Position numbers and translations under genes: made by a program | Part shown: piece by piece, positions 44,922-59,009 of the stretch | How positions within the stretch are numbered: the stretch's first letter is position 1 | Layout: every line of letters starts with the position of its first letter | Origin: Paraburkholderia aromaticivorans | GTDB taxonomy: Bacteria; Pseudomonadota; Gammaproteobacteria; Burkholderiales; Burkholderiaceae | DNA: 64,000 bases | Direction of reading: 5' to 3' | Assembly (NCBI RefSeq): GCF_012689525.1 | Contig: NZ_CP051514.1 | Location: forward strand, 620,001 to 684,000 | Notes under the pieces: model-generated | Database searches by the model: none | Told to the model about the DNA's origin: nothing | The model's input: only the letters and a program-made list of their open reading frames with translations

Positions 44922-45223
44922 TCAGTCGGTCAAGTCGATGCCGTAACGCGTGACGATGGTGGCCAGGATGCGTTTGAGCGAGTTACGTCTGGCCTCGATC
45001 AGGGTTGCCGGAGTGGTGCCGTCGTCCAATGCCGCCAACTCGTAGCCGAGCAGAGTCAACAGCGTCACGCGTGACGCCGAGGCTTCCTCGCCGATGGCAT
45101 CAATAACAGTACGCTTGCGCCGCAGACGGTACGCGCGTTGTCGTTGGGCGGCGCTACGTTGGATGGGCGTCGCGGGTTCCTCATCGTCACGCGTGTCGGT
45201 CTTGAATTGCGGGTCGCTGGTCA

Positions 45224-45224
<1 letters not shown>
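44922..45224 (-). CDS. Accessory gene of the IS21 element (100 aa, unknown)
   Basis: ATG at 45224 overlaps the istB stop. The product has a basic N-terminal helix (RSAAQRQRAYRLRRKRTVID) followed by a helical region (SRVTLLTLLGYELAALDD, then RRNSLKRILATIVTRYG). It is not IstA or IstB and is not recognised. Coupling to istB inside the element suggests a passenger that regulates transposition or target choice, rather than a stray frame. Confidence 0.6.
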
Positions 45225-49175
<3,951 letters not shown>

Positions 49176-50990
49176 TCATCCTGATTGACGCGCTGTTCTC
49201 ATCCTGAATGTCGCGCAGCACAATTGCCGTTCGATGCCGAAGACAGGCACCCTGTGATCGATGCAATCATACTGCTAAGGGGGCTCTACCGGCGACATGC
49301 CTCCCTTCTTCCCGACCGCCTCAACATTCGATTGGGACGCGCGTGGCGCGAAGCGATCGATGGATATGACCGCTTCAAGGCGATGATCGCATTTGAGTGG
49401 GCCACCCTCTTCGCTCTGCGCGTCGCCCTGCGCAACGGAACCATTTTTATTGAGCACAGCTTCTCGTTCCGAAGCCAGACACACATGCTGATCCCGCCCG
49501 ATGAGTGGCAAGCGAAGCGCAACAATCTGTATGGGCACCTTGAGCTGCCGCAGAATCCGCAGGATTTTCTTCGACCAATCATCGAGCAACTCGATCAGCG
49601 GATCGAACTACTCGACGAAGCAGTCTCCAGCGGCTTGGTACGTGTAGACACGGCTGTGCATCTGCATCCACTTGAGGCGCAGCCCGCCGACGCTGAGGCT
49701 GACCAGCTGCGGCGGGCGATCTTCGAAACTCATCCGCCGGGCCAGTTACCAGAGATTATTCTCGAGATCGACAGTGCGACACGTTTCAGCTGGGTCCTGT
49801 TGGGACGCGAGCCCAGGTCACGGATTGAGTTGCTGATGGTGTATTCCGCGGTGTTGGCGCATGGGACCTCGCTGTCAGCAGCGGAGATTTCAAGAATGGT
49901 CCCGGAAGTGTCGCCGGCCGCCATTCGCCAGATGATGAAGCGGCTTGAAGACGAGCGGATGCTTCGGAAAGCTGCCGACGCTGTGCTTGAGTACATGCAC
50001 GAACACCCCATTGCGGCACATTGGGGCCGTGCGGATCTCGCCTCTTCTGACATGATGTCGCTCGAAACTACGCGCACGGTCTGGCAAGCTCGCGCTGATC
50101 CGCGGCGCCGTACGGCATCGATCGGGATGTACACACACGTGCTCGATCGTTGGGGAACCTTCTATGACCAACCCATCGTGTTGAATGAGCGGCAGGCGGG
50201 TGCTGCGATCGAAGGCGTCGTCCGACAGACTGCGGCCAAAGACATTGCGCAAATCGCAGTCGACACGCACGGGTATACCGATTTCGCGATGGGCCTGGCC
50301 CGGGTGTTGGGCTTCGATCTGTGCCCGCGTCTAGCCCATCTGCGAGACAGGCGCCTTCACGTCCCCCGAAACTACGATGTGCCGCTACAGTTCTCCGCGA
50401 TCACTGACTGCGATGTCAAATTGCAGGCGATCGCTGATGTCTGGGACGAGCTGGTGAGGATCGCAGCCTCCATCCGCTCAGGGAAATGCACAGCAATCGA
50501 CGCTCTCACCCGCTTCGGCTCATCAGCGAGGGGGCAGGCCGTGTATGACGGCGGCGTTCACATTGGCCGTCTTTTCAGAACCATTTTTTTGATCGACTAT
50601 TTCACCAACGTCGCTTTTCGATCGGAGCTGCAACATGTCTTGAATCGAGGAGAAGCCGTCCACAATGTTCAACGCGCGATTCACGTCGGCAAAATTCCAG
50701 TCGAACTTGCACGACGTCCCGAATCGCTCTCTGCTGTTTCTTCGGCGCTCACCTTGCTGTCCAACATTTTGATGGCTTGGAACACCACCCACATGCAACA
50801 GACGCTTGAGGGTCTCGAAGCGACCAGAGGCCAACCGCTTGACGCCGAGCAGTTAAGGCGGATCGCGCCGACTTATTTAGAAGGGATCAATCTCCGCGGA
50901 ACATTCAATTTTCCGGTGGCACGCTACGCGTGGCGCATCCTTCCGAGTCTGAGTGATATGGCCGCCTCTGCCTCCAGTCGACGGGCCTGA

Positions 50991-51243
50991 GGTGTCAAGA
51001 CGGCAGGTCGCGGCTTCTCGAACGCGCTGACAGAGGTGACGGCAAGATCACGCGCTGCTCCGCTGCAACTCCGTTAGACGCGTGCAACTGCGAGAACGTG
51101 CGTCGTTCCGGGGGTAGACAGCAAGCTATTGATTTAACGCAACATTTATTTGGGGCCGCAAGGCAAACCCGCACCAGGCCTAGATCCTCCGAACCGGATT
51201 CTTGCAGGTTGATCAAGGGGACCCCTAACAGGAGAAAAACCGA
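50991..51243. other. Spacer after tnpA, possible Tn3 right end
   Basis: Several G-runs occur (51111, 51168, 51218: AAGGGGACCCC), any of which could lie near the Tn3-type terminal repeat, but no left partner was found. Confidence 0.3.
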
Positions 51244-51774
51244 GTGACCCGCATTTCGCTGGACGCAATGGCACGGGCCATGAGAGCCGTAGAGGCTATG
51301 AACCTCTCACAGAAAGAGGCCTTGACCGACGAATTATTCCTTGCCCAGCCTCATATGCTGGGCTCCGTTCTCGTCCTTCCGAAGCTCGGTGTCTCGATGG
51401 AAAAGACGGAGTTCGCCATCGAGCTTCTGCTTCTCTGCTTTCAGGCGATGAAGGCGTCCGGCCGGGCGTGGCCGCCGATCACAGAAGACGATCAGGAATT
51501 GCAGCAGCGGGTCTACGTGACCACCGTCAGGCTGGGCGAAGACCTGAGCCCGATGCAGCGGGATCGTTTGATGCAGCAATACCTGCGAAATCACCCTGAG
51601 CAGAATCTGCTGGCATGCATAGGGGCGCGGACGGCGGACTGGCTTGAACGTATCGACCCGGAAGACAGTGACAGGTACGTGATGCTGGCCGCAGCCAACC
51701 TGGTAAACTGCATCGCGTTCATCCCCACCCCCGCGTCCGGAGAACCGTCTGCCGGAGCACGGATAGCCAAATGA
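51244..51774 (+). CDS. Hypothetical protein (176 aa)
   Basis: The GTG at 51244 follows ACAGGAG. The product is mostly helical and soluble (MARAMRAVEAMNLSQKEALTDELFL, then MQRDRLMQQYLRNHPEQNLLACIGARTADWLE). No recognised domain, signal or membrane segment. Its stop overlaps the next gene's ATG by four bases, so the two are co-translated. Such pairs are common on Burkholderia plasmids and islands. Function unknown. Confidence 0.65.
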   Translation: MTRISLDAMARAMRAVEAMNLSQKEALTDELFLAQPHMLGSVLVLPKLGVSMEKTEFAIELLLLCFQAMKASGRAWPPITEDDQELQQRVYVTTVRLGEDLSPMQRDRLMQQYLRNHPEQNLLACIGARTADWLERIDPEDSDRYVMLAAANLVNCIAFIPTPASGEPSAGARIAK

Positions 51775-52351
51775 GCCAAGACCTATGCGAACAGTGCGCG
51801 CAGCCCACTGTTGCGTACGATGCAATTCACTATGGCTCTGTCGAAGCAGGTTACCGCCTGCTCTGCACCCGGTGTTTTAATGCCGAAGTCGCGAAGCGCA
51901 ACGGCGTGACCCACTTCGAAAACGTGCAACTCGAGCCCATCCGGATGACAGATTGCGCCAGCGAGGCACATCAGTTCCATTTCCAGATGCGTCTGCTGGG
52001 CACCATGATCGTCCTTGATGCCTTCGAGATTCAGGACGGGTTCCCCGCAGGTTATGAATTCCGGATCATCGGCAAACCGGAAGATGACGTGCTGACTTTG
52101 CTTGGCCGCCTCGTGGAAAAAATGAGGCGCGTATTGGCAGTCAAGGACCTCGCAATCCATGGCAACCAGTTTCAGATCCGTGACCAAACCGTGCGGGCAC
52201 TTATTTCGTCCGATCCGGCAGGCCCGGCGACATTCCTGTAGTTGTCGTGGATGGCAGGGAAATCGGCTGGGACGACTTCGGGCGTATGCTCGCTGCCTTT
52301 GAAGACTGGCAATTCAGGCTCGAGATCAGAGACCTGGCCGATGACGTTTGA
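51771..52351 (+). pseudogene. Zinc-ribbon hypothetical protein, frameshifted near its end
   Basis: ATG at 51771. The N-terminus has paired Cys (CEQCAQ and CTRC) that probably bind zinc, then a domain with FHFQMRLLGTMIVLDAFEIQ. The frame stops at 52241, but the next frame carries PVVVVDGREIGWDDFGRMLAAFE to a stop at 52349-52351, which looks like the true end. A one-base change near 52225 explains this. The plausible full length is about 192 residues. Coupled to the gene upstream. Confidence 0.6.
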
Positions 52352-52870
52352 TGCCCAGAATTTCGCCGCGGGCGCCAGAACTGAAAATCATCCTGTGATC
52401 AATGGCCCGAGCCGATTTTCGCAGAAATTCAGCTTTCATTGGCCGAACTGCGTCAGTGCACGCCAGAGAGCTGCGAGACCTGGCGGTTGCAGCGCCAGCG
52501 CCCGGCGACTACATCTAGTGCATCCGTACGCAGTCAGCCCCGCGTCGACGCAACCGGTCCAAACATACCAGTAAAACGGATCTTTCTTTTATGTCAAACC
52601 CAGTAATCCTAACGGTCTGTAACGCCAGCGTGCCCGGTTTGCATAAAACTGTTTCGCGTTTTATCCAATAAGGTAACTGATGGATAAGGGAGTTGAACGG
52701 GCTACACCAGCGCAAAAAAATGGCCCGCACCTTCGCGGACCCGGTTCTGGCGGAGCAAGGACGGGCGGCCAGTCTCCCGCCAGCCCCGCCTTGCCCCGTT
52801 TTGCAGTCACGTGTCGCTAGCACGGGCCACCTATATATCATAGTCACTGCGCGGGCGCGCGGGGGACTTT
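52352..52870. other. Intergenic stretch, no gene seen
   Basis: Neither strand has a frame with coding character. Around 52640-52700 there are AT-rich partial inverted repeats (TTTTATCCAATAAGG against GATGGATAAGG), without a clear terminator. Confidence 0.4.
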
Positions 52871-53194
52871 TCAGCCACGCGGCACCGTCACGGGCTTCGG
52901 CGGCCGCTGGCCGCTTCGTGACGCCAGGATCTGCCGGATCGTCGCCAGCGACTGCTCGGCCGTTGCACTCGCAACATGCCGGCGCGGTGCGGTGAACCGC
53001 GGCACCGTCACGCCAAGCATCCGGCACACGGCCGACAGGTACGGTTTCGCCGGCCCGGCGTACCGCTGCGCCGCCGCCACGATCGCCGCGTCGCCGACGT
53101 GCCCGCGCAGCCACGTCAGCGCGCGACGGTCCCGTTCATTCTGTACACGCACCAGATGTTCCATGACGGCCTCCAGAACTGTATATGCATCCAT
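52871..53194 (-). CDS. Hypothetical basic protein (107 aa)
   Basis: ATG at 53194; a second Met at residue 11 is an alternative. A helical N-terminal part (MEHLVRVQNERDRRALTWLRGHVGDAAIVAAAQ) and PYLSAVCRMLGVTVPRF are followed by a basic, low-complexity tail ending in PKPVTVPRG. It is an orphan with the look of Burkholderia plasmid proteins. A 14-bp palindrome lies 2 bp upstream. Confidence 0.55.
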   Translation of the reverse strand: MDAYTVLEAVMEHLVRVQNERDRRALTWLRGHVGDAAIVAAAQRYAGPAKPYLSAVCRMLGVTVPRFTAPRRHVASATAEQSLATIRQILASRSGQRPPKPVTVPRG

Positions 53195-53196
53195 AC

Positions 53197-53210
53197 TGTA
53201 TATATATACA
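53197..53210. promoter_or_regulatory. AT palindrome at the promoter of the 107-aa gene
   Basis: TGTATATATATACA is a perfect 14-bp palindrome between the divergent directions; it may be an operator or a -10 region. Confidence 0.4.
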
Positions 53211-53354
53211 AGTTCAGGGGGATTTTCAAGGCGGACGGTGTCGCAGGGGCTAGAGCTCGGGGAAATGCGAGCTGCGTTGCGACGAATAAGAAAATTGCGA
53301 TAAATGAGAAAACATGGTGTATGCTGAATATCGATTGAGTGAAGAGGCTCCGAA

Positions 53355-53753
53355 TGTTGGACCGGGGCGATGAGATCACTGCGGTAACTCTATCGGAGGC
53401 CCGTGCCTACCGCAAGATAGGCCGACCGGCAGGTATCGCGAAGTCAGGGACCGGGGCGCAGTCAACAGGGTCATTCTGGTCGACGGGATATCGCAAGCGG
53501 GCCTCGTTCGATACGTCGATGACATATTCGAGTTCGAATCATTCGAACTCAACGAGGCGAGTGCCGGACGGCATGGAGCCGCGACGCTTCCGTCTTGCGC
53601 GCCGCTGTCCTCCGTCGGTGGCTGGGGGAAGTTCGTGGGCGTGCGCTTCCGACGCATCGGCCCGAGATCTTGTTTGGTAAGCCGGAAACTGGTAGTGCGA
53701 AAGCGATCGCGAAGCGGATCACCCCATTGGGCGCCCCGCCGCAAATTGCCTGA
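53355..53753 (+). pseudogene. Hypothetical gene with two frameshifts, upstream of the RES system
   Basis: Three frames in turn look protein-like: ITAVTLSEARAYRKIGRP from 53355, then NRVILVDGISQAGLVRYVDDIFEFESFELN, then AAVLRRWLGEVRGRALPTHRPE and a clean end ITPLGAPPQIA with a stop at 53751-53753. A strong AAGGAGG follows and leads into the antitoxin gene. Read together they suggest one broken gene of about 130 residues at the head of the RES operon. No family recognised. Confidence 0.4.
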
Positions 53754-53764
53754 AGGAGGCTTTC

Positions 53765-54448
53765 ATGACACAGGTAACGAAAGAACAAAACGAAGCGTCA
53801 GCTCTCAAGATCCGTGCTGCGCTTACCGGCAATTACGCGGGCGATGCGCGACAGCTGGTTCGGGATGTCGCCGAGTCGTTTGCTTCTGATATCGAAGGGA
53901 CGTTGCGGGTGAAGGTCCCAGAGCTTGCGGACAGCTCGATCCGTGACTTGCTGCGACATATCCTGGAACAGCGCTTCGCGACCATTCTGGCGTCCGGTGA
54001 CGTCGGCAGATCTGAAGCCCGCTCCTCCTCGTTACCTGTTGTCAACCTGAAGCCTTCGGAGGTGATCGAGCAGCGCAAGGTGCGCATGTCGCTCGCGAGC
54101 CTGTATCGCTATGTCGAAGCGAACAAGTTCTATTGCGTCGTGCCGTCAGGCCAGAGTAACGGTCGTGAATTTCCTGCGTGGCAATTCGCTGGCCCGGTGC
54201 CTGAACTGTTGCCGCCTGTGCTTCTCGCCCTTCGGGGGGGGTTGAGAACCGAGGTCCATGCTTTTCTGGTTACGGCGCAGGACGCGCTGAACGAACTGGC
54301 GCCAGCAGAGGTATTGGCTGGTATCCCGTTCGAGACACGCGCGTCCCTGTATCCAAGTCAGCAAAGGCTCTTGCAACTGCCCGCGAACGAGCGTCAGCGC
54401 AAGGTTCTTGCGTTGATCAACGGGCCGGGAGCGAGCATGGCCGCTTGA
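53765..54448 (+). CDS. Xre/MbcA/ParS-like antitoxin partner of a RES toxin
   Basis: ATG at 53765 after AAGGAGG gives 227 residues, longer than the usual 130-160. The C-terminal third fits the toxin-binding DUF2384 pattern: GREFPAWQFAGPVPELLPPVL, then VHAFLVTAQDALNELAPAEVL. The middle (EVIEQRKVRMSLASLYRYVEANKF) may be the DNA-binding part. The N-terminal 80 residues are an extra helical region. Assignment rests on this pattern and on the RES-domain gene 11 bp downstream. Confidence 0.65.
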   Translation: MTQVTKEQNEASALKIRAALTGNYAGDARQLVRDVAESFASDIEGTLRVKVPELADSSIRDLLRHILEQRFATILASGDVGRSEARSSSLPVVNLKPSEVIEQRKVRMSLASLYRYVEANKFYCVVPSGQSNGREFPAWQFAGPVPELLPPVLLALRGGLRTEVHAFLVTAQDALNELAPAEVLAGIPFETRASLYPSQQRLLQLPANERQRKVLALINGPGASMAA

Positions 54449-54459
54449 ACGGCTATCGA

Positions 54460-55176
54460 ATGAGCGACAACAAAAAGCCAACCGTCGAACCGCCGTCGTA
54501 CCTGCGCGAGCGCTTGCCGTCGGCAGTGCAATTGAAGGAGTGCCTCACCAACGAGCCTTTCGCGGTCGGCGGTGAGGCGCAGCTGTACCGCGCTGCGTAT
54601 CTACCTGAGAGTGTCCTGCCGATGAGCGTGGCGCGAGCGTATCGCTTCGGACCGCCGCCTGAACTATTTTCTGACGGCATCGAAATGCCGTTCTGGTGGT
54701 TGTACGCGGCGCACGTCGCCGAAACCGCGATCTGGGAGGCGCAGTTTTGCAAAAACGACGTGACACAACCAGGAACGTTCTACATGGACCCGTTCGCGGT
54801 ACAACACGGCATCATTGCTGAACTGCGCTTTCCGCGGCCGCTCCGGTTCTGGAATCTCAATGGTTCCGCTTCGAGTCGTCTCGGCGTTTACGACGACCTT
54901 TCGAGCCCTGACTATGACTGGTGCCAGTGGTTTGGGTACTACATGGATGTCGCGATGCAGTCTGTCGACGGCGCTATGCGGCCAGATGGGTTCGTGTACC
55001 CGTCGCGACGCCACCGGGGCCACACTGCAGTAGCTATCTCCTCGCGCGCCTTGCCAGAATTGAGGGACGGCGTGGCGCGAACCGAGACGCCGTTCGCCCA
55101 GCACCCGGATTTCGAGCGACTGCTCGACGACCGGCTCCGAGTGGCGCCGCCCGCGGCTGACGCCTCTGGAGATTAA
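54460..55176 (+). CDS. RES-domain toxin
   Basis: ATG at 54460 gives 238 residues. The three RES-defining residues are visible: Arg in QLYRAAY near residue 46, Glu in VAETAIWEAQF near 89, and Ser in VYPSRRHRGHTAVAISSRA near 192. RES toxins degrade NAD+ by phosphorolysis or glycohydrolysis. The protein is longer than typical (about 150-170) owing to extra N- and C-terminal parts, and belongs to an outlying branch. It lies 11 bp after the antitoxin gene. Confidence 0.72.
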   Translation: MSDNKKPTVEPPSYLRERLPSAVQLKECLTNEPFAVGGEAQLYRAAYLPESVLPMSVARAYRFGPPPELFSDGIEMPFWWLYAAHVAETAIWEAQFCKNDVTQPGTFYMDPFAVQHGIIAELRFPRPLRFWNLNGSASSRLGVYDDLSSPDYDWCQWFGYYMDVAMQSVDGAMRPDGFVYPSRRHRGHTAVAISSRALPELRDGVARTETPFAQHPDFERLLDDRLRVAPPAADASGD

Positions 55177-55559
55177 TGATGAACGGGGCCGCACGCGTCG
55201 GCCGCGTTAAACCTGTCAGCGGGGACGCTCTATCGGCCGCGCGATCGGCTTTCTTTGTTGAATGAGGCATTTTTTTGCGCGTCACGCCCATCCTGTACTT
55301 CGGTCTCATTCAATCGAGAGACAAAATCTCCGAGGAGAGCGGAAGCGGTTCCAGCCTGGAATCCTGGTTCGCCGTCAGCAAACGCGTTTGTTTCCACCGG
55401 GTTCAATGGTCGGCGAGGGTCGGTGCGGGCTGCACGGTTCGCTGAGATGCGCGGAGCTACCACGGTTGCAGCGGCGGACTGACGCACCGTCACGGCCGAT
55501 CAAACTTTCGAAATAGCTTCGCCCGAAGGTGGATAGCACTGCAGGAACGCGGTGTCGCC
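55177..55559. other. Intergenic stretch after the RES operon
   Basis: No supported gene. GGCATTTTTTT at 55265-55276 might end a weak terminator. The frame of the next gene stays open upstream of 55560 but without a start. Confidence 0.35.
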
Positions 55560-55832
55560 GTGATCCTCCAGCGTACCGAGGCCTCTGAAGGAAAAGATGG
55601 CAGGTCGAGACGTATCCCGCGAAGCGTCGACCAGCTGGAGGGGATCCTGCGGTCGCTCGGCTCCGTCGTCTGGACCTTCAACCAGTCAACGAAGCAACGC
55701 CAAAGCCTGACGACGAGCGCCGACAACATCAAAGTGACGCTAACGATTTCGGCCGTCAAAAGCAGGACCGCGCTGGCGATCGAGGGCGTACTCCGAGAAG
55801 CTGCTGCCCTGATCGTCGTAGCGACCGGCTAA
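55560..55832 (+). CDS. Hypothetical protein, probably a 5'-truncated gene
   Basis: The GTG at 55560 gives 90 residues (QLEGILRSLGSVVWTFNQST, then ISAVKSRTALAIEGVLREAAALIVV). The same frame stays protein-like upstream (RRWIALQERGVAVILQRTEA), so the real start may be lost. No domain recognised. An IS630 remnant follows. Confidence 0.35.
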   Translation: MILQRTEASEGKDGRSRRIPRSVDQLEGILRSLGSVVWTFNQSTKQRQSLTTSADNIKVTLTISAVKSRTALAIEGVLREAAALIVVATG

Positions 55833-55897
55833 GTGTTTCGAGTAAACGAATTTCACGATATCAAGTCTGATGGGTAACCGAACCCGACGACCTGCCG

Positions 55898-56394
55898 ATG
55901 AAATACGTTGTTGAACTGAGCGAACCGGAGAAGAAGACCTTGCAACAGCTGTCGCGCAAGCATCCTCATCACGACTTCCGTACCCGAGGATTGGCACTGT
56001 TGCTGCTCGACAGCGGCCGGACGGGTACATGAGACTGCGCTTGAGCTCGAAGTGCGCAACAAGTCGGTGTACAACTGGATCCACGCGTGGCACGACAATG
56101 GCCTGTGCGGTCTGCTGGTCGGTCATAAGGGCGGACGCAGTGATCGTCCTCGACAACGCCTCGATTCATCACAACATTGATCAGGAAATCATCGACCGGT
56201 GGTCTCTTGAGCATCGCATGGTGCTGTTCTATCTGCCGCCCTACAGTCCCGAACTCAATCTCATCGAAATCCTCTTGAAGCATGCCAAATACCACTGGCG
56301 TCGCTTCGTCACCTGGACTAAAGACACCATCGATGCCGAGATCGAAACGTTGCTCGGCGGCTACGGCTCCGAGTTTGAAATCCGCTTCTCATGA
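55898..56394 (+). pseudogene. IS630-family transposase with an internal deletion
   Basis: ATG at 55898 gives the IS630 N-terminus (HDFRTRGLALLLLDSGRT). The HTH part NKSVYNWIHAWHDNGLCGLLVGHKGGR continues in a shifted frame. The catalytic end VIVLDNASIHHNIDQEIID (Asp) and YSPELNLIEILLKHAKYHWRRF (Glu) follows at once. About 170 residues between HTH and the second Asp are missing. No terminal repeats recognised. Confidence 0.75.
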
Positions 56395-56575
56395 ACACTT
56401 ATGTCTCCCAACACTTCAAATGAAACCCGGTTTCGGGTTATCGTGCGAAGTTCGAGGGCAAGCCCGCCGACCCGTCGTTCGACTAGCGTCTGCACACCGT
56501 TGCGATATGCCGGCGCGCAGTCGTCCGCTATTCGCCTGTGCTTTTTCCGATTGTCGAGGTGACTCTCAGATTCTC

Positions 56576-56926
56576 TTACCGCGCTACCTGAACGTGAGCT
56601 TGACGGGAGCCAACACGCAGAACATTTCCCTCTGGTGTTATCGGCCGTGGAATATCCGTCACGTCAGGTTCGATTGTTCGCAGCTCGTCTCCCGTTTTGC
56701 TGTGGCTTGCTATCGCTTTCGGCAACGGCGCAGCGCGCCGTCGAGCGTGGAAGCGGACCGCGTGCGGCGAAGCGGGACGGTGCATTGATCGTCTATGCAA
56801 CGGCGCGGCGTGCTGCATTCCACCACGCGCTTCCGGTGGGTTCCAAACTTCGATATAGCGTTCACCCGCCAGTACCGACGAAGTGAGCGTTAGCAGAATT
56901 GCCCCCGCTCCAAGGAATCGAAGCAT
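56576..56926 (-). CDS. Small secreted protein (116 aa), unknown function
   Basis: ATG at 56926. A signal peptide (FLGAGAILLTLTSSVLAG) is followed by ERYIEVWNPPEARGG and a His/Arg/Pro-rich middle. The C-terminus DIPRPITPEGNVLRVGSRQAHVQVAR is well defined. Such short periplasmic proteins recur in Burkholderia, with unknown role. It stands alone; no operon partner is seen. Confidence 0.6.
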   Translation of the reverse strand: MLRFLGAGAILLTLTSSVLAGERYIEVWNPPEARGGMQHAAPLHRRSMHRPASPHAVRFHARRRAAPLPKAIASHSKTGDELRTIEPDVTDIPRPITPEGNVLRVGSRQAHVQVAR

Positions 56927-57412
56927 GCATTCTCCAAAGTTGCATCCGACTTCCGGCTTGCACGACCTCGCGGTTCCTACACACGAGCCGTCGCAGCCGG
57001 TGCAATAGTGCCCGTCCAGTATTGAACGGTCAACCGCCCAGACGTTGGAGTGGATAGGAGCGGCCGTGCCCGCCGTCCGGCCATTTCACGCGCGTAGAAC
57101 GTCGTCTCCCCCGCCTTGTCGGCCTGCTCCGTCCTCCCTTTCCGCAGCAGCCGGCGGATCGAACTTCGATCGCCTGTCCGATATCCGGACGTTTCGCGTT
57201 ATCGGCGGAACGCGAGATTACGTGCTGCTTCACAGGCTAAACTTGAACGGATCGCAAGCGGAATATGCGAACGCTGACCAACTGCCGCGCTGGGCGAGTC
57301 CCGCCCAGGCGTACATGTGCCCTCCATTGAACTGCTGACGCATCAGACGCCAACATCGCCTCGTCTATAATCAGGAAGTCAGAACACCAATGATTGCAGG
57401 GAGCCCTACTTT
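56927..57412. other. Intergenic stretch, no gene seen
   Basis: Frames on both strands are short and lack ribosome sites. The last 100 bp should hold the promoter of the gene at 57413. Confidence 0.4.
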
Positions 57413-58795
57413 ATGAGTCAAGCCCGAGGACGATATGCGGGTTCTCGGGACAGCGGCCAGCGCCACCCTCGCCACGGAAAAAAATCTCCGTCCAACCGGC
57501 AGGGACAACCGTACGTAAAGGCGCCTCCTCGAGACTCCGCCCAGACTGCCTCGATTTTCAAAACACGATCGTTTCAGTTTCTGGTCGATGCGGTAGGCGC
57601 AGAGAACATCGCGTTAGGCCTTGAATCGAACATGACGCGCGTGGCTGAACTGATGAAGGGCGAAAGGTTCACGCCCGAGACCGCCTTTCATATGGAAACG
57701 ACGCTTGGGCTGCCGCATGGCTTCTTCGACCAGCTCAATCCTGCGCTCGCGGCCGAAACGATCGCCCGCCTGAAGTCGCCGCTCGACGTCCTCCGAACAA
57801 ACGAATCAGAAGTACTGCCTGAAATGCCTGAACCAGCTCGCGCGTTGACCGGCGACCAACAACCATTTCTTAAAGATAGTCTGCTCGAGGAAGCGCAAAT
57901 GCCAAAGAAAGCAACTGGCGGGTCACCCAGGGCCGAAAGGAATAGTCCAAGCGAGAAGGCCGAGCCGCCTAAGCCCCATGCGCTGCGGAAAGGTTCGTCT
58001 GCGAAAACCAGGATTCCTCATGAAACGACCCAGCAGCAACCGCTGGCATTAGACGACAGCGCCGTGGTAGAAAACATTCGACGCGCTAACCTCCACGTCC
58101 TCACGGCTCGCAAGGGATCGAAAGCAAGGCTTGGTGTAGTCATGGCGATGAGCGGTTCCAATATGGCCCATCGGCTATATGGCAAGAAACGTCTGGACAG
58201 TGTCGGAGCAAACCGTTTCACAGAGCGACTTGGTTTGCCAACTGGCTGGCTGGACACGCGGCGCTCCGAAGCCGAGATCCCCGAGTCGGTGTCGCGTTTG
58301 CTTGCGCCGGCTTCGCGCGGGCGTGCATCCGTTGAACAACACGAGTCGCTCGCGGCTGCAACGAACGATGAGGTCCCAGGCAAAAATGCGGATGCGAAGG
58401 CGCAAATGCGGCGCACCCACGCGCGCGTCCCCGCCGATGCGGAAAGCTTCTTACCCCTTTCGGAGGATGTCGCGGGAGAGAAAGAGACAATTGGCGTCAG
58501 CCCGAACGATCATGTAAGTGATGCCCGCGACCAGCCGGCCGGTCGCTCGACTGAAGAAAGTGATGGCGACGTTGCGGCAGCCACACCGGCGGCCCTGCCA
58601 TCGCTCCCAGCCGCAGCAATACCGCAGCGAAGCGCGGTGCCGACCTCCTTCCCTTCCGTGACCAGCCTGGACAACCTTCGCGGTATCGAACCGATAGCGG
58701 AAGCATTGCTCAAGACGTTGGCAGGCAAAGCACGCATCGGTCGACTGGACGAATTGAAGGCTCTGGAACTTTTGCAGCAGGCTGTCCTGTTGTAA
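57413..58795 (+). CDS. Large hypothetical protein with two HTH-like segments (460 aa)
   Basis: Begins at the ATG at 57413. Two segments resemble each other and Cro/C1-like HTHs: NIALGLESNMTRVAELMKGE to LGLPHGFFDQLN (about residues 63-105) and RLGVVMAMSGSNMAHRLYGK to LGLPTGWLDTRR (about 240-285). Long linkers rich in Ser, Pro, Glu and Ala separate them, and a short helical end (IEPIAEALLKTLAGKARIGRLDELKALELLQQ) closes the protein. There is no signal or membrane segment. It could be a nucleoid-type or regulatory DNA-binding protein. Not recognised. The gene is isolated. Confidence 0.65.
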   Translation: MSQARGRYAGSRDSGQRHPRHGKKSPSNRQGQPYVKAPPRDSAQTASIFKTRSFQFLVDAVGAENIALGLESNMTRVAELMKGERFTPETAFHMETTLGLPHGFFDQLNPALAAETIARLKSPLDVLRTNESEVLPEMPEPARALTGDQQPFLKDSLLEEAQMPKKATGGSPRAERNSPSEKAEPPKPHALRKGSSAKTRIPHETTQQQPLALDDSAVVENIRRANLHVLTARKGSKARLGVVMAMSGSNMAHRLYGKKRLDSVGANRFTERLGLPTGWLDTRRSEAEIPESVSRLLAPASRGRASVEQHESLAAATNDEVPGKNADAKAQMRRTHARVPADAESFLPLSEDVAGEKETIGVSPNDHVSDARDQPAGRSTEESDGDVAAATPAALPSLPAAAIPQRSAVPTSFPSVTSLDNLRGIEPIAEALLKTLAGKARIGRLDELKALELLQQAVLL

Positions 58796-59009
58796 GTTGG
58801 CGGTAGCGTGCCACGCCTCATTCTGCCATGAGACATGAAGCGCATCGAGGTAGCCTGGGCACGCTGCCGAAGAATCACCTTGTTCATCACTGGCGGTCAA
58901 CGAATGCTACCGGCTCGTCCACTACTCCACCACCGGACGCCTCTGCCAGGAATGCCTGTGGCATTATCCCTGAGAAGTCAGATCCGCATATTTGCTACTT
59001 ACCTTTATT

